Assembly (NCBI GenBank): GCA_004352715.1
Contig: SCFE01000036.1
Location: 2,108,448-2,172,447, forward strand
Length of the DNA stretch: 64,000 nt
Source of the DNA: Hofstenia miamia
Lineage: Eukaryota; Xenacoelomorpha; Acoela
Direction of reading: 5' to 3'
A model generated the notes under the pieces. That model searched no databases and was not told where the DNA came from. It was given only the letters and a program-made list of their open reading frames with translations. Below, piece after piece: positions 11,601 to 22,450 of the stretch; positions within the stretch are counted from its first letter, which is position 1; each line of letters begins with the position of its first letter. The translations under genes were made by a program, and so were the position numbers.

Positions 11601-14600
11601 TTCAAGAACATTAAAGTATAAACACGAGAACTATTGGCAGCTTAAAGATTTTGTTGGTATCAGTTCCTTAGGTATACTGTATGTATGCAATAGATGGTCT
11701 GAATTTCAAAGCCAAGTTTCTTTACATCCTGTGTTTTAACAATTAAAGAAATAATTGAACTTCGTTTCTTGCCACTGCATACAATAATACAATTCTATTA
11801 TTATTATTATTTTGTATATTATAATGAAATATAAAATAATGTAGACATTAAAGTAATATATTAAAAATAACGTAGTAAAATATGATATAATTATGTTGGC
11901 AAAATATAGACACATTTATATAATTGTATCCTAAGTATATAACTATATAATTTCTACTGGTCAAGCTTAGTATATATTTAATAAAGTTCTGTATATTTTG
12001 TCAACAAATCAAATCTTAGATTGCAAGAAAAATTGAAGCAACTCGAAAAATGTGTTATTCATAAAAAGAAAAGGGTATATTTATCAAGAAATTCTCCTGG
12101 TATTTTGGAAACTAATTTAATTCAAACATATTTGTTATTTAGGACATATTTATTTTTACTAAAATATTCTATTAAATTTAATGTTATATCAATCTCAACT
12201 GACAGCAGTTACAAACCAATTTATCATTCTGTGTATGTGGTGGATCACAAATATCTTTTAATTATAACGTTAAAATCGAAATAGCTTTATTAGTGTGGAT
12301 TTTAATGTATGTACCCTAATGTTCAAATGCAAATAGCAATATAATTGTTGAATTCATATTGTAGAATGTTTAATTTTACTTTTCATAAATTTACTAATAA
12401 CTTTTCTCTGTTAATTGCTTAGTGCGGGCCCACAAAAGCGCGGGGCCCATAGAATTCGGTCCCTTGCTCCCCCCTTAAAGCCGGTACTGCGAGGAATATA
12501 TATTTAATACATGTATGCAATCCTGTACATAAATATATGTGCCTAAAAAGTTATTGATATTTGAAATTAATACAATGATGAGGAATAAATGTAAAAATCA
12601 GTAAATAGTAGAACATATGTAAGGCTACAAGACTTGATGAACAGCTGAAATTCCGTTACCAAGAAACGCCAATTGGTTTCTAAAATTTTTCATGGAATTA
12701 TTCTTTCAACTGCGACAGTATTCGGTGATGACAGTCTACTAACCGATATAACATTCACCATATACGTATTTTCACAAAGGAATAGTATGTTATGATGTAT
12801 AAAATATATACCTGTAAAAATAAGTCTTGTAAACCATTTTAAATTCCGTTACTGAATGATCTTTTTGTTACATATCAAAGAAAAACGAATTTCTCAATAG
12901 ATTTTCTGTCGCATTGATGAGCCTACCAACACCAACAATTCAAATTTGACGCGTTTCAACAGAAAAATAAATCTTCATTGCCTGATTGACATTCATTATT
13001 AAAATCAAAGAGTAGACGATTTTCTATACATTAGTGTTTTAGCATTGAGATTTAGATTTCTTTATTTAGTGAGCCATGAGCGTTAAAAATGATCAGGGGA
13101 ACCAACACAAATAGTAAAAAAACTGCTGGGTAAAGTAATTAAGAAAAAGTGATATCTTCAAAATGATTGGAACTTTGAATGCCGCAACCTATCGAATAGG
13201 TTTTACAATTCTATGGGATTAAAATTCTTTTATGTCCAGTCCCGCTGAAAATTAACACACTACTAGTCTCATGAGGTATTCTGCTCACATAGCACCAAAA
13301 CAAAAATTATCTTAACCTTAAATTGCCTATCGTGTTTCCACATTTACAAAGAATTTTCTCCAAGGTTATTAGCAAATTTTAAAATTTTTATGCATAGGCA
13401 GGCCTATTGGGCAAAATGCCTTAATGCAATGTTGAAAATGTCTATTAAAGCGTTTTGCTATGGCTGAATTTGTTAAAAAACTAATAATTTTTTTAAAAAT
13501 TTGGAACTTTTGGAAAAGATTTAAATTCTCTTCATACCCAATGTTCACACATTTATAAAGTTTTGAGCCAATGGAAGCAACAAAGAACTTTGAATGTTTC
13601 TTGCAAAAATATTTCAAACCCATTGAGGTGTGCGTGCACAAAGACATGCCTCGTTGGGACTGAGCCAAGTAAGGGATTTAGAGCGAAAAAGAAAGAAAAG
13701 ACTCTCCTCTATCATGTGATGCTTTCAAATTGAGCATAGTATTAATAGCTTTTGAGCTATAAGGGCTTAAAAACTTTTTTATACAATCATGAAAAATAAT
13801 AAAAAATTCTCAGGCTGTTTAAGGTTAATACTTATAAATTACTAGCACTTTAGAATGTTTTCCAATATGTTGTATCGACTGATTAATCTGTTCATTATAA
13901 TTGTTACTTCCAATTCCATGATTCATCGTCACAGTCGTACATTTTGTCAGTTTAGCGAATGTATACAGTACTACTGGATTTATGCCAAAAGTATTAGAAT
14001 GGGACAGTGATCAGTAATAAACAGCCAGGATTTGATTGCTTTTGCAAAATAGAATGTGGACATGGGTATTTAGTGAGAAACCCCTTGTATATTTGGTTGG
14101 GTGGGATGGGGATGGGGATAGAGAGGATGAATTTGTCCCTACGGCCAACCTACGATAAACGATAATTTCCTCTGCTACAACGGCATTATTAAAAAGAAAG
14201 CGTCGAAATCGTTATGGATTTATAAATGAGACTTGGTTATTTACGATGGAATTCCGTGTCATCAAGCGCCAGATGGCTGCTTTATTATGAACATTAATTT
14301 TGGACAGAAAATAAGTTGTTTATAAGAGGCGAAAAGTTCATTTGTTGTGTACTTTCACAGAGCGTACGTTAAGCTTGCCAAAATGTGTGTGCATTTTTAT
14401 AATGATCTGTCTATAATTTCATCACAGCAAAACCAGAATTTCACCTCATTTATATTGCTCAACTTTAAAATTATTGTAGATACCTACATATATAGGTTAA
14501 ATTGAAGATAAATTATACCTAAGTGACAGGCTAATCCGAATTCCCTCGGATGGAGAAGGCCATTTCCGTCAACAACGATTAACTGAGGAATGTACTGTGG

Positions 14601-17019
14601 CTTTGTGTAATACAATTTACCCATCACATCTAAAATAGGAGGCACTTCACGGAATGCTAAGTAACTAGGGATATATGGTTCTTCTAACTTGACTAACTGA
14701 CAATCTTCATAAACTACTTCGAGGGAAGGGAATTGTAAAACAACTAATCTAAATAAAATTTAACTACAATCAAGTAAGAATATTTTATGTACGAAATCAA
14801 AAATATCCTTTTTGTCAGATAAGTCTCATTCCCAGTCTGTCATTATCACAGATATAAATTTCGTCTCTGCTAGATAAGGAGCTAGTTTTTGAAATTTATC
14901 ACAGATTTTACATTTTTACCACGTTTAATTGAGCGTTCATTTTTCAATTTAATTAATTATAAGACTCTGAAAACAAGTTAACTCTTTGAGGCTTGGTGGT
15001 ATATATATATATATNNNNNNNNNNNNNNNNNNNNNNNNNNNNNNNNNNNNNNNNNNNNNNNNNNNNNNNNNNNNNNNNNNNNNNNNNNNNNNNNNNNNNN
15101 NNNNNNNNNNNNNNNNNNNNNNNNNNNNNNNNNNNNNNNNNNNNNNNNNNNNNNNNNNNNNNNNNNNNNNNNNNNNNNNNNNNNNNNNNNNNNNNNNNNN
15201 NNNNNNNNNNNNNNNNNNNNNNNNNNNNNNNNNNNNNNNNNNNNNNNNNNNNNNNNNNNNNNNNNTATACATATATATATATATATTCCATCCAAACACA
15301 TCCGTTTTTCTAGACTCTTCACAGTATATTTGTATTTTGCATGATTAATCTTAAGATAATAGCAAGTTAATACTTTTAAAAAGTTTCAGCCAAATTAATA
15401 ATTGCTTCTCAAACTTTTTCTATACTTTAATTGAGTATGATATTTTGCTTGATAAATCTGATCAGTGATTTGGAAATTAATTAATTATGCGAATCATCTG
15501 GTTAAAGAGTGCTTTTGTCAACCCATATGTGTGAAAAGTTATTATCTTGATCTTGATTTCTTGCCATTTTTTTGGCAATTATTAATGGACTCTTTAAGGG
15601 GCTGCAGGTACATACATGTAACACCCTAGTGTAGCATCATAGATGCATGTCAAAACTTAATGTTCGTGATAAGCACTTACTATCATCTTCCTAATGCAAA
15701 TCATTCGTTTTTGCTGTTAAAGCAGCTTCAGGTTCATTATGGACCTCAAAGGGTTAAGCCATTACATAGTGTAGATATATACAGTAAGCAAATGCATGTA
15801 TATTAGGCTTATTCATATTTTATTAAATAGGACCTACTGCAAGATTGAACGCGACCTATGGTCTCAGTGTTAATCTGCAGCTCTAATACAAAATTGTAAT
15901 AGCGTGCTTTATTGAACAGCTTTAAACCGAAAGGCGCTTCAAATGTCTTCTTTTGAAAAATAATCATCTGTGCTGTGGGGTTTTGCCTGCTTCAAGATTT
16001 TCAGAAACGTTATCTTGATGATCCTGAACAAAGAAAGCGTCTTTATTCTCTTTTCAGTAATGGTATTCTTGAGGAATATTTACTATGTTGCATAAAAAAA
16101 TTTCTTTTTAATTAATTTTCATGGACATTTTTTAAAATCGATGTAACCTTGAAACCCTTGACCCTATCTGCATAATTTTTGCGTCAAAAGCTGCAGAACA
16201 AGTTAAAAAAGTCATGGAAGAATTGTTTATTTAAAAAACGGTCTCTGAGTTATACCTAAAATTATTAAGGGACATCTAAGCAAAAGCCTTCAAATTTTCA
16301 TTGTAATTTTAGTTTGAATATAAAATTATAATTTTGTTACATTCAATATATTCTTCCATACAGAGTTTCTGAAGTATATATTTTAGAAAAATATATAAAT
16401 CTATGTAAGTAATTGATGATGGCTTCAGTTTTTATAAAGTTTACAATTTCAGTGAGAATGTTAAAAATCGTATAACCCTTTGGAGCACAGTATTTCCACT
16501 TGTTAGGCCTTCTATTTAAAAACGGCTATGATGTAACTATAAAATTCATTTTTAGCATTTAGAAGAATGTTGTTCTTACTTCAGAACATTCGAGGCAAAG
16601 TTAAAATTTAATAATTTTAGATCCATACCAGATAGCGGCCCTGCCTTTCTAAACACGTTTGAGTCACAATTCTGGACTGAAAGCATTAAACTAGCAATTC
16701 TCAGTAACATCAAATAATATGACAAAGCATTGCGACTACTACGATTGCTCTTAAATTAACAAAAACAGTGATACACTACAAGATAAACTACAATAAAAAA
16801 ATAAAGCGTTTACCCTATAACAGCATTAACATCATCTCCTTTAATAAAAGATACATCTACACCTGCTACCAGTCTTAATCCCTCAAAATTTTCATCATTC
16901 TGCCATTCTTCAGTGTTGCACAGCTTTACATGTTGTGCTAAACGCATCTGCTCATTTCGCCAAGAGTATTTTTTTTCAGCCAGGTAGTCTTTTCGCTTTT
17001 CATCATCAGTACGTAGCAT
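5522..17019 (-). CDS. ENDOV: Endonuclease V, four exons, complete CDS
   Basis: Joined exons 17019-16814, 14748-14519, 9485-9227 and 5663-5522 give 837 nt, 278 aa, with GT-AG introns and matching phases. Human ENDOV is about the same length. Family knowledge: ENDOV cleaves the second phosphodiester 3' of inosine, in animals mainly in RNA. The catalytic triad is visible: D55 in GVDVSFIKGD, E103 in LAFREVP, D129 in VDGNGLLH. The PYIP wedge (93-96) that separates strands is present; vertebrate proteins differ at its last two residues. Later landmarks are GAAKKL, YVSPGH and RIPEPTRQAD, ending in an acidic tail. I chose the ATG at 17017-17019. An in-frame ATG at 17062-17064 would add a hydrophobic segment that crosses a good acceptor (AAATTAG at about 17021-17027) and is probably intron or 5' UTR. 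The introns (2.1, 5.0 and 3.6 kb) carry several transposons. Confidence 0.93.
5945..8397. repeat. Minisatellite: 18 tandem copies of a 136-bp unit
   Basis: The unit starts GCTTTTTGGATGTAACCG, and the same start recurs every 136 bp from 5945 to 8393. That gives exactly 18 units plus a 5-bp stub. By eye all copies read the same, apart from the two bases just left of the first. 136 is not a multiple of 3 and every frame has stops, so the array is not coding. There are no unique spacers, so it is not a CRISPR array. Confidence 0.95.
8751..8802 (-). repeat. Inverted, diverged copy of the head of the 136-bp unit
   Basis: The reverse complement of this segment reads GCTTTTT, a variable stretch, then CCTACTTTAATCACGG, CTGGCGATTTGCA. 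It matches positions 1-50 of the tandem unit with scattered substitutions and a short indel. It acts as the right terminal inverted repeat of the element. Confidence 0.75.
9227..9485 (-). CDS. ENDOV: ENDOV exon 3
   Basis: 259 nt follow a TTTAG acceptor. They encode TIGAAKKL, LGAALKP and YVSPGHCIDIETACRV. The spacing from HLG to KKL is exactly that of the family. The donor is GCAAA|GTATTT. Open reading continues beyond it to 9154, but that part is intron, because exon 4 restores the conserved RIPEP segment in phase. Confidence 0.92.
10536..10738. mobile_element. Foldback/MITE-like element with nested inverted repeats
   Basis: An outer pair (CCCGTCGCAAACTGCCGTTAAG from 10536; its complement ending at 10738) encloses an inner pair with perfect 20-bp arms (10592-10611 and 10631-10650) around a 19-nt loop. 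Between them are alternating TTAAGTTAAG-type words that can also pair. The whole 203 bp could fold into one long hairpin. I found no convincing target duplication. It lies in ENDOV intron 2. Confidence 0.7.
11055..12489. mobile_element. Non-autonomous hAT-like element (1435 bp) in ENDOV intron 2
   Basis: The left end reads CAAGGCTGTCCTTAGCC. The right end, reverse complemented, reads CAGTACCGGCTTTAAGGG. Both resemble hAT terminal repeats (CA-GGC-G-CTTA). An 8-bp near-perfect direct repeat flanks the element: CGTGGAAT at 11047-11054 and CGAGGAAT at 12490-12497 (7 of 8). Eight-base target duplications are the hAT signature. The interior is AT-rich with no recognisable transposase. The open stretch at 12021-12284 (87 aa) matches nothing I know. 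Confidence 0.6.
12498..14518. other. ENDOV intron 2, remaining part
   Basis: AT-rich intron sequence. The minus-strand open stretch at 13369-13668 (99 aa) has no recognisable domain and no splice sites that would fit the ENDOV frame. I see no other feature. Confidence 0.4.
14519..14748 (-). CDS. ENDOV: ENDOV exon 2
   Basis: 230 nt follow a TTTATTTAG acceptor. They encode the LVVLQFPSLEVVYED strand, the PYIP wedge, catalytic E103 and D129, and the FGLACHLG segment. The donor is TTAG|GTATAA in phase 1. Confidence 0.93.
15001..15288. repeat. (TA)n microsatellite with assembly gap (N 15015-15265)
   Basis: Alternating TA flanks both sides of a 251-base gap in ENDOV intron 1. The gap is most simply collapsed or unsequenced microsatellite. 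Confidence 0.9.
15289..16813. other. ENDOV intron 1, no gene seen
   Basis: AT-rich intron. I looked for an additional ENDOV exon and none is needed, because exons 1 and 2 join in phase. Confidence 0.5.
16814..17019 (-). CDS. ENDOV: ENDOV exon 1 (first coding exon)
   Basis: 206 nt encode residues 1-68 plus two bases. It contains catalytic D55 in the GVDVSF strand. The donor is GG|GTAAAC, leaving phase 2, which pairs with the single A that opens exon 2. Confidence 0.88.
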
Positions 17020-17064
17020 ACCTAATTTGAGTAAAACCAAATGCACAAATACAACAATCCACAC

Positions 17065-17656
17065 TGCAAATTACATTACATAGAATTGCGACACTATAAC
17101 TGTTCAGCTGTTCTAAATTCACTATAAATAATATCTTAGTACTATAAAATTGACAATTTATGTCACAAGATGGCATTCTATATATGTATAGAAGTAGATT
17201 GAATAATGGTGGGTGTCTGCTACTGCGACAGAATTATATTTTGATAGACGCTAATAAATTTGGGATATGTATCTCTAAGAACGAATATATTTGTGCAGTC
17301 ACGTCCAAATAGAATTTTCCATAAAAATAATTTTTACCTAGCAATTTAATTTTATTGTACTGTTGATTCTGGGAAAAATTATCTACCTATATCTGACAAT
17401 TTATCAAAAATATGTGTTAATACTTCTTAACCCTAAACTGCCCAACCTATGTTCTAAAAATATTTCAAAAACATTAATTTGAGAATTGTGTATGTTTTTG
17501 TATTTATAAAAAGGTCACAGCATGATATTTTCCTTTTTTATAATATGGTTGCTAAGAATAGGTTTGTCCTTTAATAGGAAGGTTTGCAAATTGGCGTAAA
17601 ACAGAATTTGTGATATGATTAAAATGATTACATTATTTACATGAATACAACGCTGA
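17065..17656. other. Upstream flank of ENDOV, no coding segment seen
   Basis: This stretch should include the ENDOV promoter and perhaps a non-coding first exon, since a splice acceptor sits just before the chosen ATG. I cannot identify a TATA box or an initiator with confidence. Confidence 0.35.

Positions 17657-17692
<36 letters not shown>
17657..17692. repeat. (TTA)n microsatellite at the retroelement 3' end
   Basis: About twelve TTA units lie just downstream (minus-strand sense) of the endonuclease-like ORF at 17742-18062. They probably are the simple-repeat tail of that element. Confidence 0.85.
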
Positions 17693-17741
17693 TCATTTCT
17701 TCTTACGGCTTATTGCTGGTATCCTTCACAGCTCGGTGAAC

Positions 17742-18062
17742 TCACCAGTTCCCAGGGAGTCTGAGAGCTTTCCTCAGGACTCTAGCTGTTCCTAACAATG
17801 CTGCCTTCTGTGCTACTCCTCCTCCCCACTTTGCTACTCCCAACTCCTCCAAGTATTTCTTATGCTTCTTACTCACTGCTCCTATTGCTCCTACTACTAC
17901 CGGGACTACTTCAACCTTCTTTAACTTCCACAGCCTTTCTATTTCCTCTGCCAACTCCCTGTACTTGTCTATCTTCTCTTTCTCCTTGCTTTCTACATAT
18001 CTGTCCTTTGGTACTGCTATGTCTATCACTGTTCCTACTCTTTTCTCTTTGTCTACCACTAC
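17742..18062 (-). pseudogene. C-terminal endonuclease-like domain of a non-LTR retroelement
   Basis: From the gap at 18063 the minus strand encodes a VIDIAVPKDR strand, a KEKEKIDKYRELAEEIERLW helix, a VVPVVVGAIGAV strand and a QKAALLGTARVLRKAL helix before a stop at 17742. I recall this order (acidic strand, E/K-rich helix, hydrophobic strand) from the C-terminus of restriction-like-endonuclease non-LTR elements of invertebrates. The family call rests on memory of the pattern. The RT part is lost in the gap. The (AAT)n tail follows about 50 bp downstream. Confidence 0.55.
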
Positions 18063-18147
18063 NNNNNNNNNNNNNNNNNNNNNNNNNNNNNNNNNNNNNN
18101 NNNNNNNNNNNNNNNNNNNNNNNNNNNNNNNNNNNNNNNNNNNNNNN
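18063..18147. other. Assembly gap (85 N) next to (TTA)n
   Basis: The gap separates the minus-strand retroelement end from a second (TTA)n run and a plus-strand retroelement. The juxtaposition may be an assembly join of two microsatellite-ended contigs. Confidence 0.8.

Positions 18148-18182
<35 letters not shown>
18148..18182. repeat. (TTA)n microsatellite
   Basis: About eleven TTA units between the gap and the 5'-truncated family A retroelement copy. Confidence 0.85.
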
Positions 18183-19060
18183 GTGATAACTCAATTAATT
18201 TAATCATTAACTTCCTAGGAAACCGACAACAGCGTGTAATACTAAACAGTAAAAAATCAAGCTATGTTACAATTTATGTAAATGATGTAATTAAACATGT
18301 TAAATAATGCGACATTTACCAATATGCCTACGACACATGCCTAATAAATACGGCAAAATGCTTTTGATGCTACAAAAAAACCTCCAAACAGATTTAGAAA
18401 AATTAAACAATTATTTTACAAGCAATTAAAACTAAACATTGAAGAAACACAATTTATAATTTTCTCACCGAAGGCACAAAGAAATCTAATAAGTAATATA
18501 GCTATTTGGAGTAGAGATAGATAATGAATTAAAATTTAAAAAATTTCTACTTTATAAGATTCAAAAAATGACTGCAGGCATTAAATATCTTTATCACTTA
18601 CGCAAGTAATATCAAGCAATTATCATAAACAACTGATACATGCTTTCGGTTTGCCTCATTTTCAATACCGTTTTGTCTTTTAACTAACCTAAATTCGAAA
18701 CGTCGTATGCTTCTATCAAAGACATTTAATTGGTGTATAAAAACTTTAATCTTTGCACAAAAGCATGACAAAAGCATCAGTATATCGTAATAAATATAAA
18801 ATATTATCTCCGTTCTACCAAATTCATCTGCATATGATATCTATCTTATTTAAATTCAATTCTCTACAAACATTTCTCCTTTTCCTTAATGACTATATTA
18901 AATTAAATGAGCGATCGCAAAAATTTCTGTGTTTAGATAAAAATTATAATGGCTTCCATCACATATCAATTAAATTGTGGAATAATTTAGATTATGAAAC
19001 GCGAATAGAAAAAAACTATAAAAAGTTTAGAAAAAAGTGAAACAATTTCTTTTAATAAAA
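18183..19060 (+). pseudogene. Degenerate non-LTR RT fragment (family A, copy 2)
   Basis: This fragment matches the 3' part of the element at 1-2680. It starts with INLIINFLGNRQQRVIL, has a degraded QYAYDTCLIN version of the YADD region near 18320, and ends with YIKLNERSQKFLCLDK and KKFRKK. The copy has several frameshifts, and motif B is largely deleted. The motif C aspartates read Y-D rather than D-D, so it is dead. Copy 1 and copy 2 differ at many sites, so they are separate old insertions and not an assembly duplication. Confidence 0.8.
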
Positions 19061-19231
19061 CAATATACCTTAGGGGACGGTAAAACACTTCATGTCTTCG
19101 ATACATACATCCAAGATTGAGCACCTACACAAGCATTCACACAAACATTGATTATATTATTATATTATTGTACCTATTAATATGTAGTAAATAATTTAAA
19201 CCAATAATCCCGGAAGATCAAGAGCAGTTTC

Positions 19232-19480
19232 CTACGTATGACAATAGCCCAGAGCTTCTTCAGTAACAGTGAATGGGGGAACCTTGCCAAACACCTTGGC
19301 TAAGTCAGTGTAGATAGCAGTGATTGAGGGTGATTTGTTGTCAATAGAACTAGAAATTGTGTATAGAAAGTTGAGTAGGCTTGTGATACAAGAACGTTTC
19401 TTGATAAAGCCATAGTCTGCAGACGAGAAATGCGCATGAAAGTGGTCGAATATACTGTCATAAAGACACTTTTCAAACAC
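19232..19480 (-). pseudogene. RT fragment (finger to motif A) of another non-LTR element
   Basis: The minus strand encodes MFEKCLYDSIFDHF, then SADYGFIKKRSCITSLLNFLY and YTDLAKVFGKVP. This corresponds to the QHGF-K-RS finger segment and motif A (YTDFAKAFDKVPH in intact relatives). Motif A has lost the second acidic position (F-G-K). The fragment is about 80 residues and ends in an unrelated tail. It differs from family A. Confidence 0.7.
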
Positions 19481-19559
19481 TTGCTGACAACATTAAACAG
19501 CATAACAGGACGATGATTTCCACAGCATGAAAATCCTCCTTCTTAAAGACAGTATTCGA

Positions 19560-20679
19560 ATTCCCTTAGATTTCTTGACTGCCATTATATTCTGATTTAT
19601 GAGTTGTATAAACCAACAGAAAAATGTGTGATCTCTATATCAAAAAGGTAAGGCTTCAGGAATTTAAAGTGTGGCCGGAAAATATTAAATGAGGTGAGTG
19701 TAAAATTCAAAAATTTTAAACATCCACGAAAAAAATCGTCAATAGTTTATATGATTGGATGCATTAATAAAGTGCCGTAAGTTCCCAGATTGATTAAAGA
19801 TAAGTCAGCTTACAATCTATACATGAATAGCACTCGTGCTGCATGTGGCCCCAATGATTGAGACTCCAATGTGCTAACTAAATTTTGTCGGGCGTGTAGC
19901 CAAATTTAAGTCACAATACAGCAAACTCACAAAACCAGTTCCTTTGAAAGATAAAACAATTTGCTTAAATTCTTATACATTCTAGCTACTTGGATTTGAC
20001 GTGGAGGGTAAGAATAATACAAGTGAAGTAGTTTCATGTTTCAAGTCGTGTCTAGCTGCCCGTGGAACAAGTAGTGCCAGGAATTAAACCTTAATATCAA
20101 CAATTTTGTTAACTGTAACACTCTGTTTAGGTTGGGAGTACATGATGGTAGAGGGTCGAGACCCGACGCGGAACTATGCAAGAGAAGAGGATTCCAACTT
20201 GCTAAAACTTGGTAACTGCTTCATTCTTCGGGGAAATCTCAGGGTTCGCCAACGAGATTTACAGTGTGTGGATAGTGTTCTCAATGATATTGTGTGATTT
20301 ATAACCTAGTAATTTATTGCATTGATTACCCTTGTTATTGTCATTAAGCAAATAAGGAATGATAGCGCAACCGGGATGCTTTAGCTTATTATAATTCCTT
20401 ACATATAATATCCTTACATTTATAAACGTACATGAAAGCCTATAGTACATGCGAGTAATCAATGCCGCCAGCAGAAAGCATAAAATTGTCAAAATAACCA
20501 AATTTAGGATCTGTATTTGGATTTCAGCATCCATCATGCTTGATGCATGAGGTAAGACCAAGTGTTCTAAGTTTCTTGACATGAAGTGATCCCCCTTCTC
20601 TAATCAACTTTTAATAATGATTTCACTCGTGTTATGCTGTTCCCCATCACCACGTTGAAATGAGCAATATCACAAAGAA
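19560..20679. other. Intergenic, no gene seen
   Basis: Open stretches at 20106-20297 (+) and 20259-20582 (-) lack recognisable domains. I see no other feature. Confidence 0.35.
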
Positions 20680-20985
20680 ATGGAGCCTTTTCTAAGATAC
20701 TGCTTCCTTTGATTAATGCTCAAAACCCACCTATGTGATATGCTGTCATATGCCTTCCTGTAATATATCCATGCCATTGCTAAGTTTGTCTTCCTTCTAC
20801 AATTCTCCACCACTGCCTGGTCTATCAACAACTGATTTTACATTCTCTCGTCTTTGGCCCACATCCCTTCTGCTCCTCTGGTATCAACCTGTTCTGTTCT
20901 AAGTAACATGCCAGCCTACTTGAAATCACACAAGTTAGCAATTTCCAAGTTGTTGGCAGAAATTGGTGCTATTTGAAATTTTTCT
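20680..20985 (-). pseudogene. RT fragment with the PEEQKGC and RKAYDS motifs
   Basis: Read on the minus strand, frames joined by one small indel give a FLPTTWKLLTCVIS segment, YLEQNRLIPEEQKGC, NQLLIDQAVVENC and AMAWIYYRKAYDSISH. These are the finger and motif A of a non-LTR RT subfamily in which PEEQKGC and AWIDYRKAYDSVPH are standard. The catalytic Asp of motif A is Tyr here. The fragment ends soon after motif A. Confidence 0.75.
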
Positions 20986-21133
20986 TTGCAAACCTTTGTA
21001 ATGCTATATGTAGAAACCAAGTGCTTGCCTATCAGGAAAGTTCTTACCCTTCAAATCGTTCTGATGGCGTAATTGGGAAGTAATTAGGAAGTAATTTCAA
21101 TGGAAATTCATCATTGCGAATATTCTGTTCAGC

Positions 21134-21138
<5 letters not shown>

Positions 21139-21164
<26 letters not shown>
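21139..21164. repeat. (AT)n microsatellite
   Basis: Uninterrupted AT dinucleotides. Confidence 0.9.
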
Positions 21165-22127
21165 GAATATTCATATCTGTCGGGCTTTCATCATCACCCT
21201 CCCCTGTCAGTGGCTAGAAAATCAGTGCGTCGATGTACAAATTCGTAAACCACTTCAGAGAATATATGATGACTTTCCATATCTCAGTGCATTCCAAGCA
21301 GATCAAAGCTTAATTGAAAAATTTCAGCTGCACGTCAAAGCAAACCGCTGCTTACATTAGAATCAGCATGACTGGCAGGAAATTGCTAAAGCAATTAAAG
21401 CATCTCTGTGATGCAAATACCCTACGAAGACATTACACTTGTATGTGTGTGCTTATATGTTTTTATTGTTTTAAAATGTAAATTATTGAATTTTAATTAG
21501 ATTCGGATGTTATTTCATCTTAGTAGGCTATTGAATATTTTCTTTTTAAATTAAAAAAACATATTAAAATTCAGAATTATTTATCAGCACCAGTTTTCTT
21601 CTGGCGAACCGAACCGAAACGCAAACCCCTCTCTATCTTGACATTCTGCAACAAAATTTGTTGAAATAAAGTCAAACAAGTGGAATTTCAATTATAGAAA
21701 GTCGCCGTCAAATCACGATTATCTGTCCTAAATTAAATTCAGAAGCCCATTGCAGAAAAACACATCATATTGCAAAGAAGAGACAGAAAGGTGTGTATAG
21801 ATAGGGGATAGAAAAGACGTGATTGTCAAAGAAAAAGTTAGCACGAGAGTAAGGCTCGGCAGTATACCGAAAAATACCGAAACCGCGGTTTCACTCAAAA
21901 CCAAAAATGAATCGAGGGAAAAATATGAAAACGAGTTTTCGACTTTCATCAAGTACACTCGCCTATATGTTATTTCTAAGAAACGATGCAAACCCTAAAA
22001 TAATTGACAAGTTGAGGCTTCATTTTGTTGAACACAACTTAATTTAGGGTATTGAAAATATACCTTAGAATGGTATTTTTCACTTGAATAATGTTTGACT
22101 AATATAGATAGTAGTTAGCAAAAACAC
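21165..22127. other. Intergenic, no gene seen
   Basis: The patch at 21852-21900 (CTCGGCAGTATACCG) resembles the end of a hAT-type element, but I could not find a second end. Confidence 0.35.
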
Positions 22128-22217
22128 GAATGATTAAATGATTAAAAACCCAAATCACTTAAATAAAAAACAGAATGATTAAATGATTAAAAACCCAAAT
22201 CACTTAAATAAAAAACA
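22128..22217. repeat. Tandem duplication of a 45-bp unit
   Basis: The unit beginning GAATGATTAAATGATTAAAA is present twice, head to tail, with no differences seen. Confidence 0.9.
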
Positions 22218-22450
22218 GGGTTGTGTATATACGGGTTTCTAATAATGATCAGTTTTCAATAACTTTTTACACTTTTCTATTGATTTTGATATGAAAAAAG
22301 GCGTTTTTTAGAAATTCTGGATTTGGCAGCCATTGGTCAAAAGAACCCGTATTCAATTATACCCCTTTTTAAACTATGTACCAATAGGTTTTTGAGCAAT
22401 TTTTTACATTTTTTATAAAATCATTGGAATTTTAAATTTAAAACTAGTGT

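Noticed and set aside
14949-15348. Overlapping open frames across the (TA)n gap
   Set aside because: They consist almost entirely of N and TA repeats reading Ile-Tyr. The same applies to frames at 22444-22899, 44516-45281 and 52903-53133 where they cross gaps.
17020-17064. Hydrophobic N-terminal extension of ENDOV as a signal peptide
   Set aside because: ENDOV is a nuclear/cytosolic enzyme and the extension spans a good splice acceptor. It is better explained as intron or 5' UTR.
17798-18307. Plus-strand Leu/Ser/Pro-rich ORF
   Set aside because: It is the complement of the retroelement endonuclease-like domain and the (TTA)n repeat. The minus frame carries the recognisable motifs.
20100-20200. 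tRNA or SINE head around GGGTCGAGACCC
   Set aside because: No matching A box or cloverleaf could be drawn around it.
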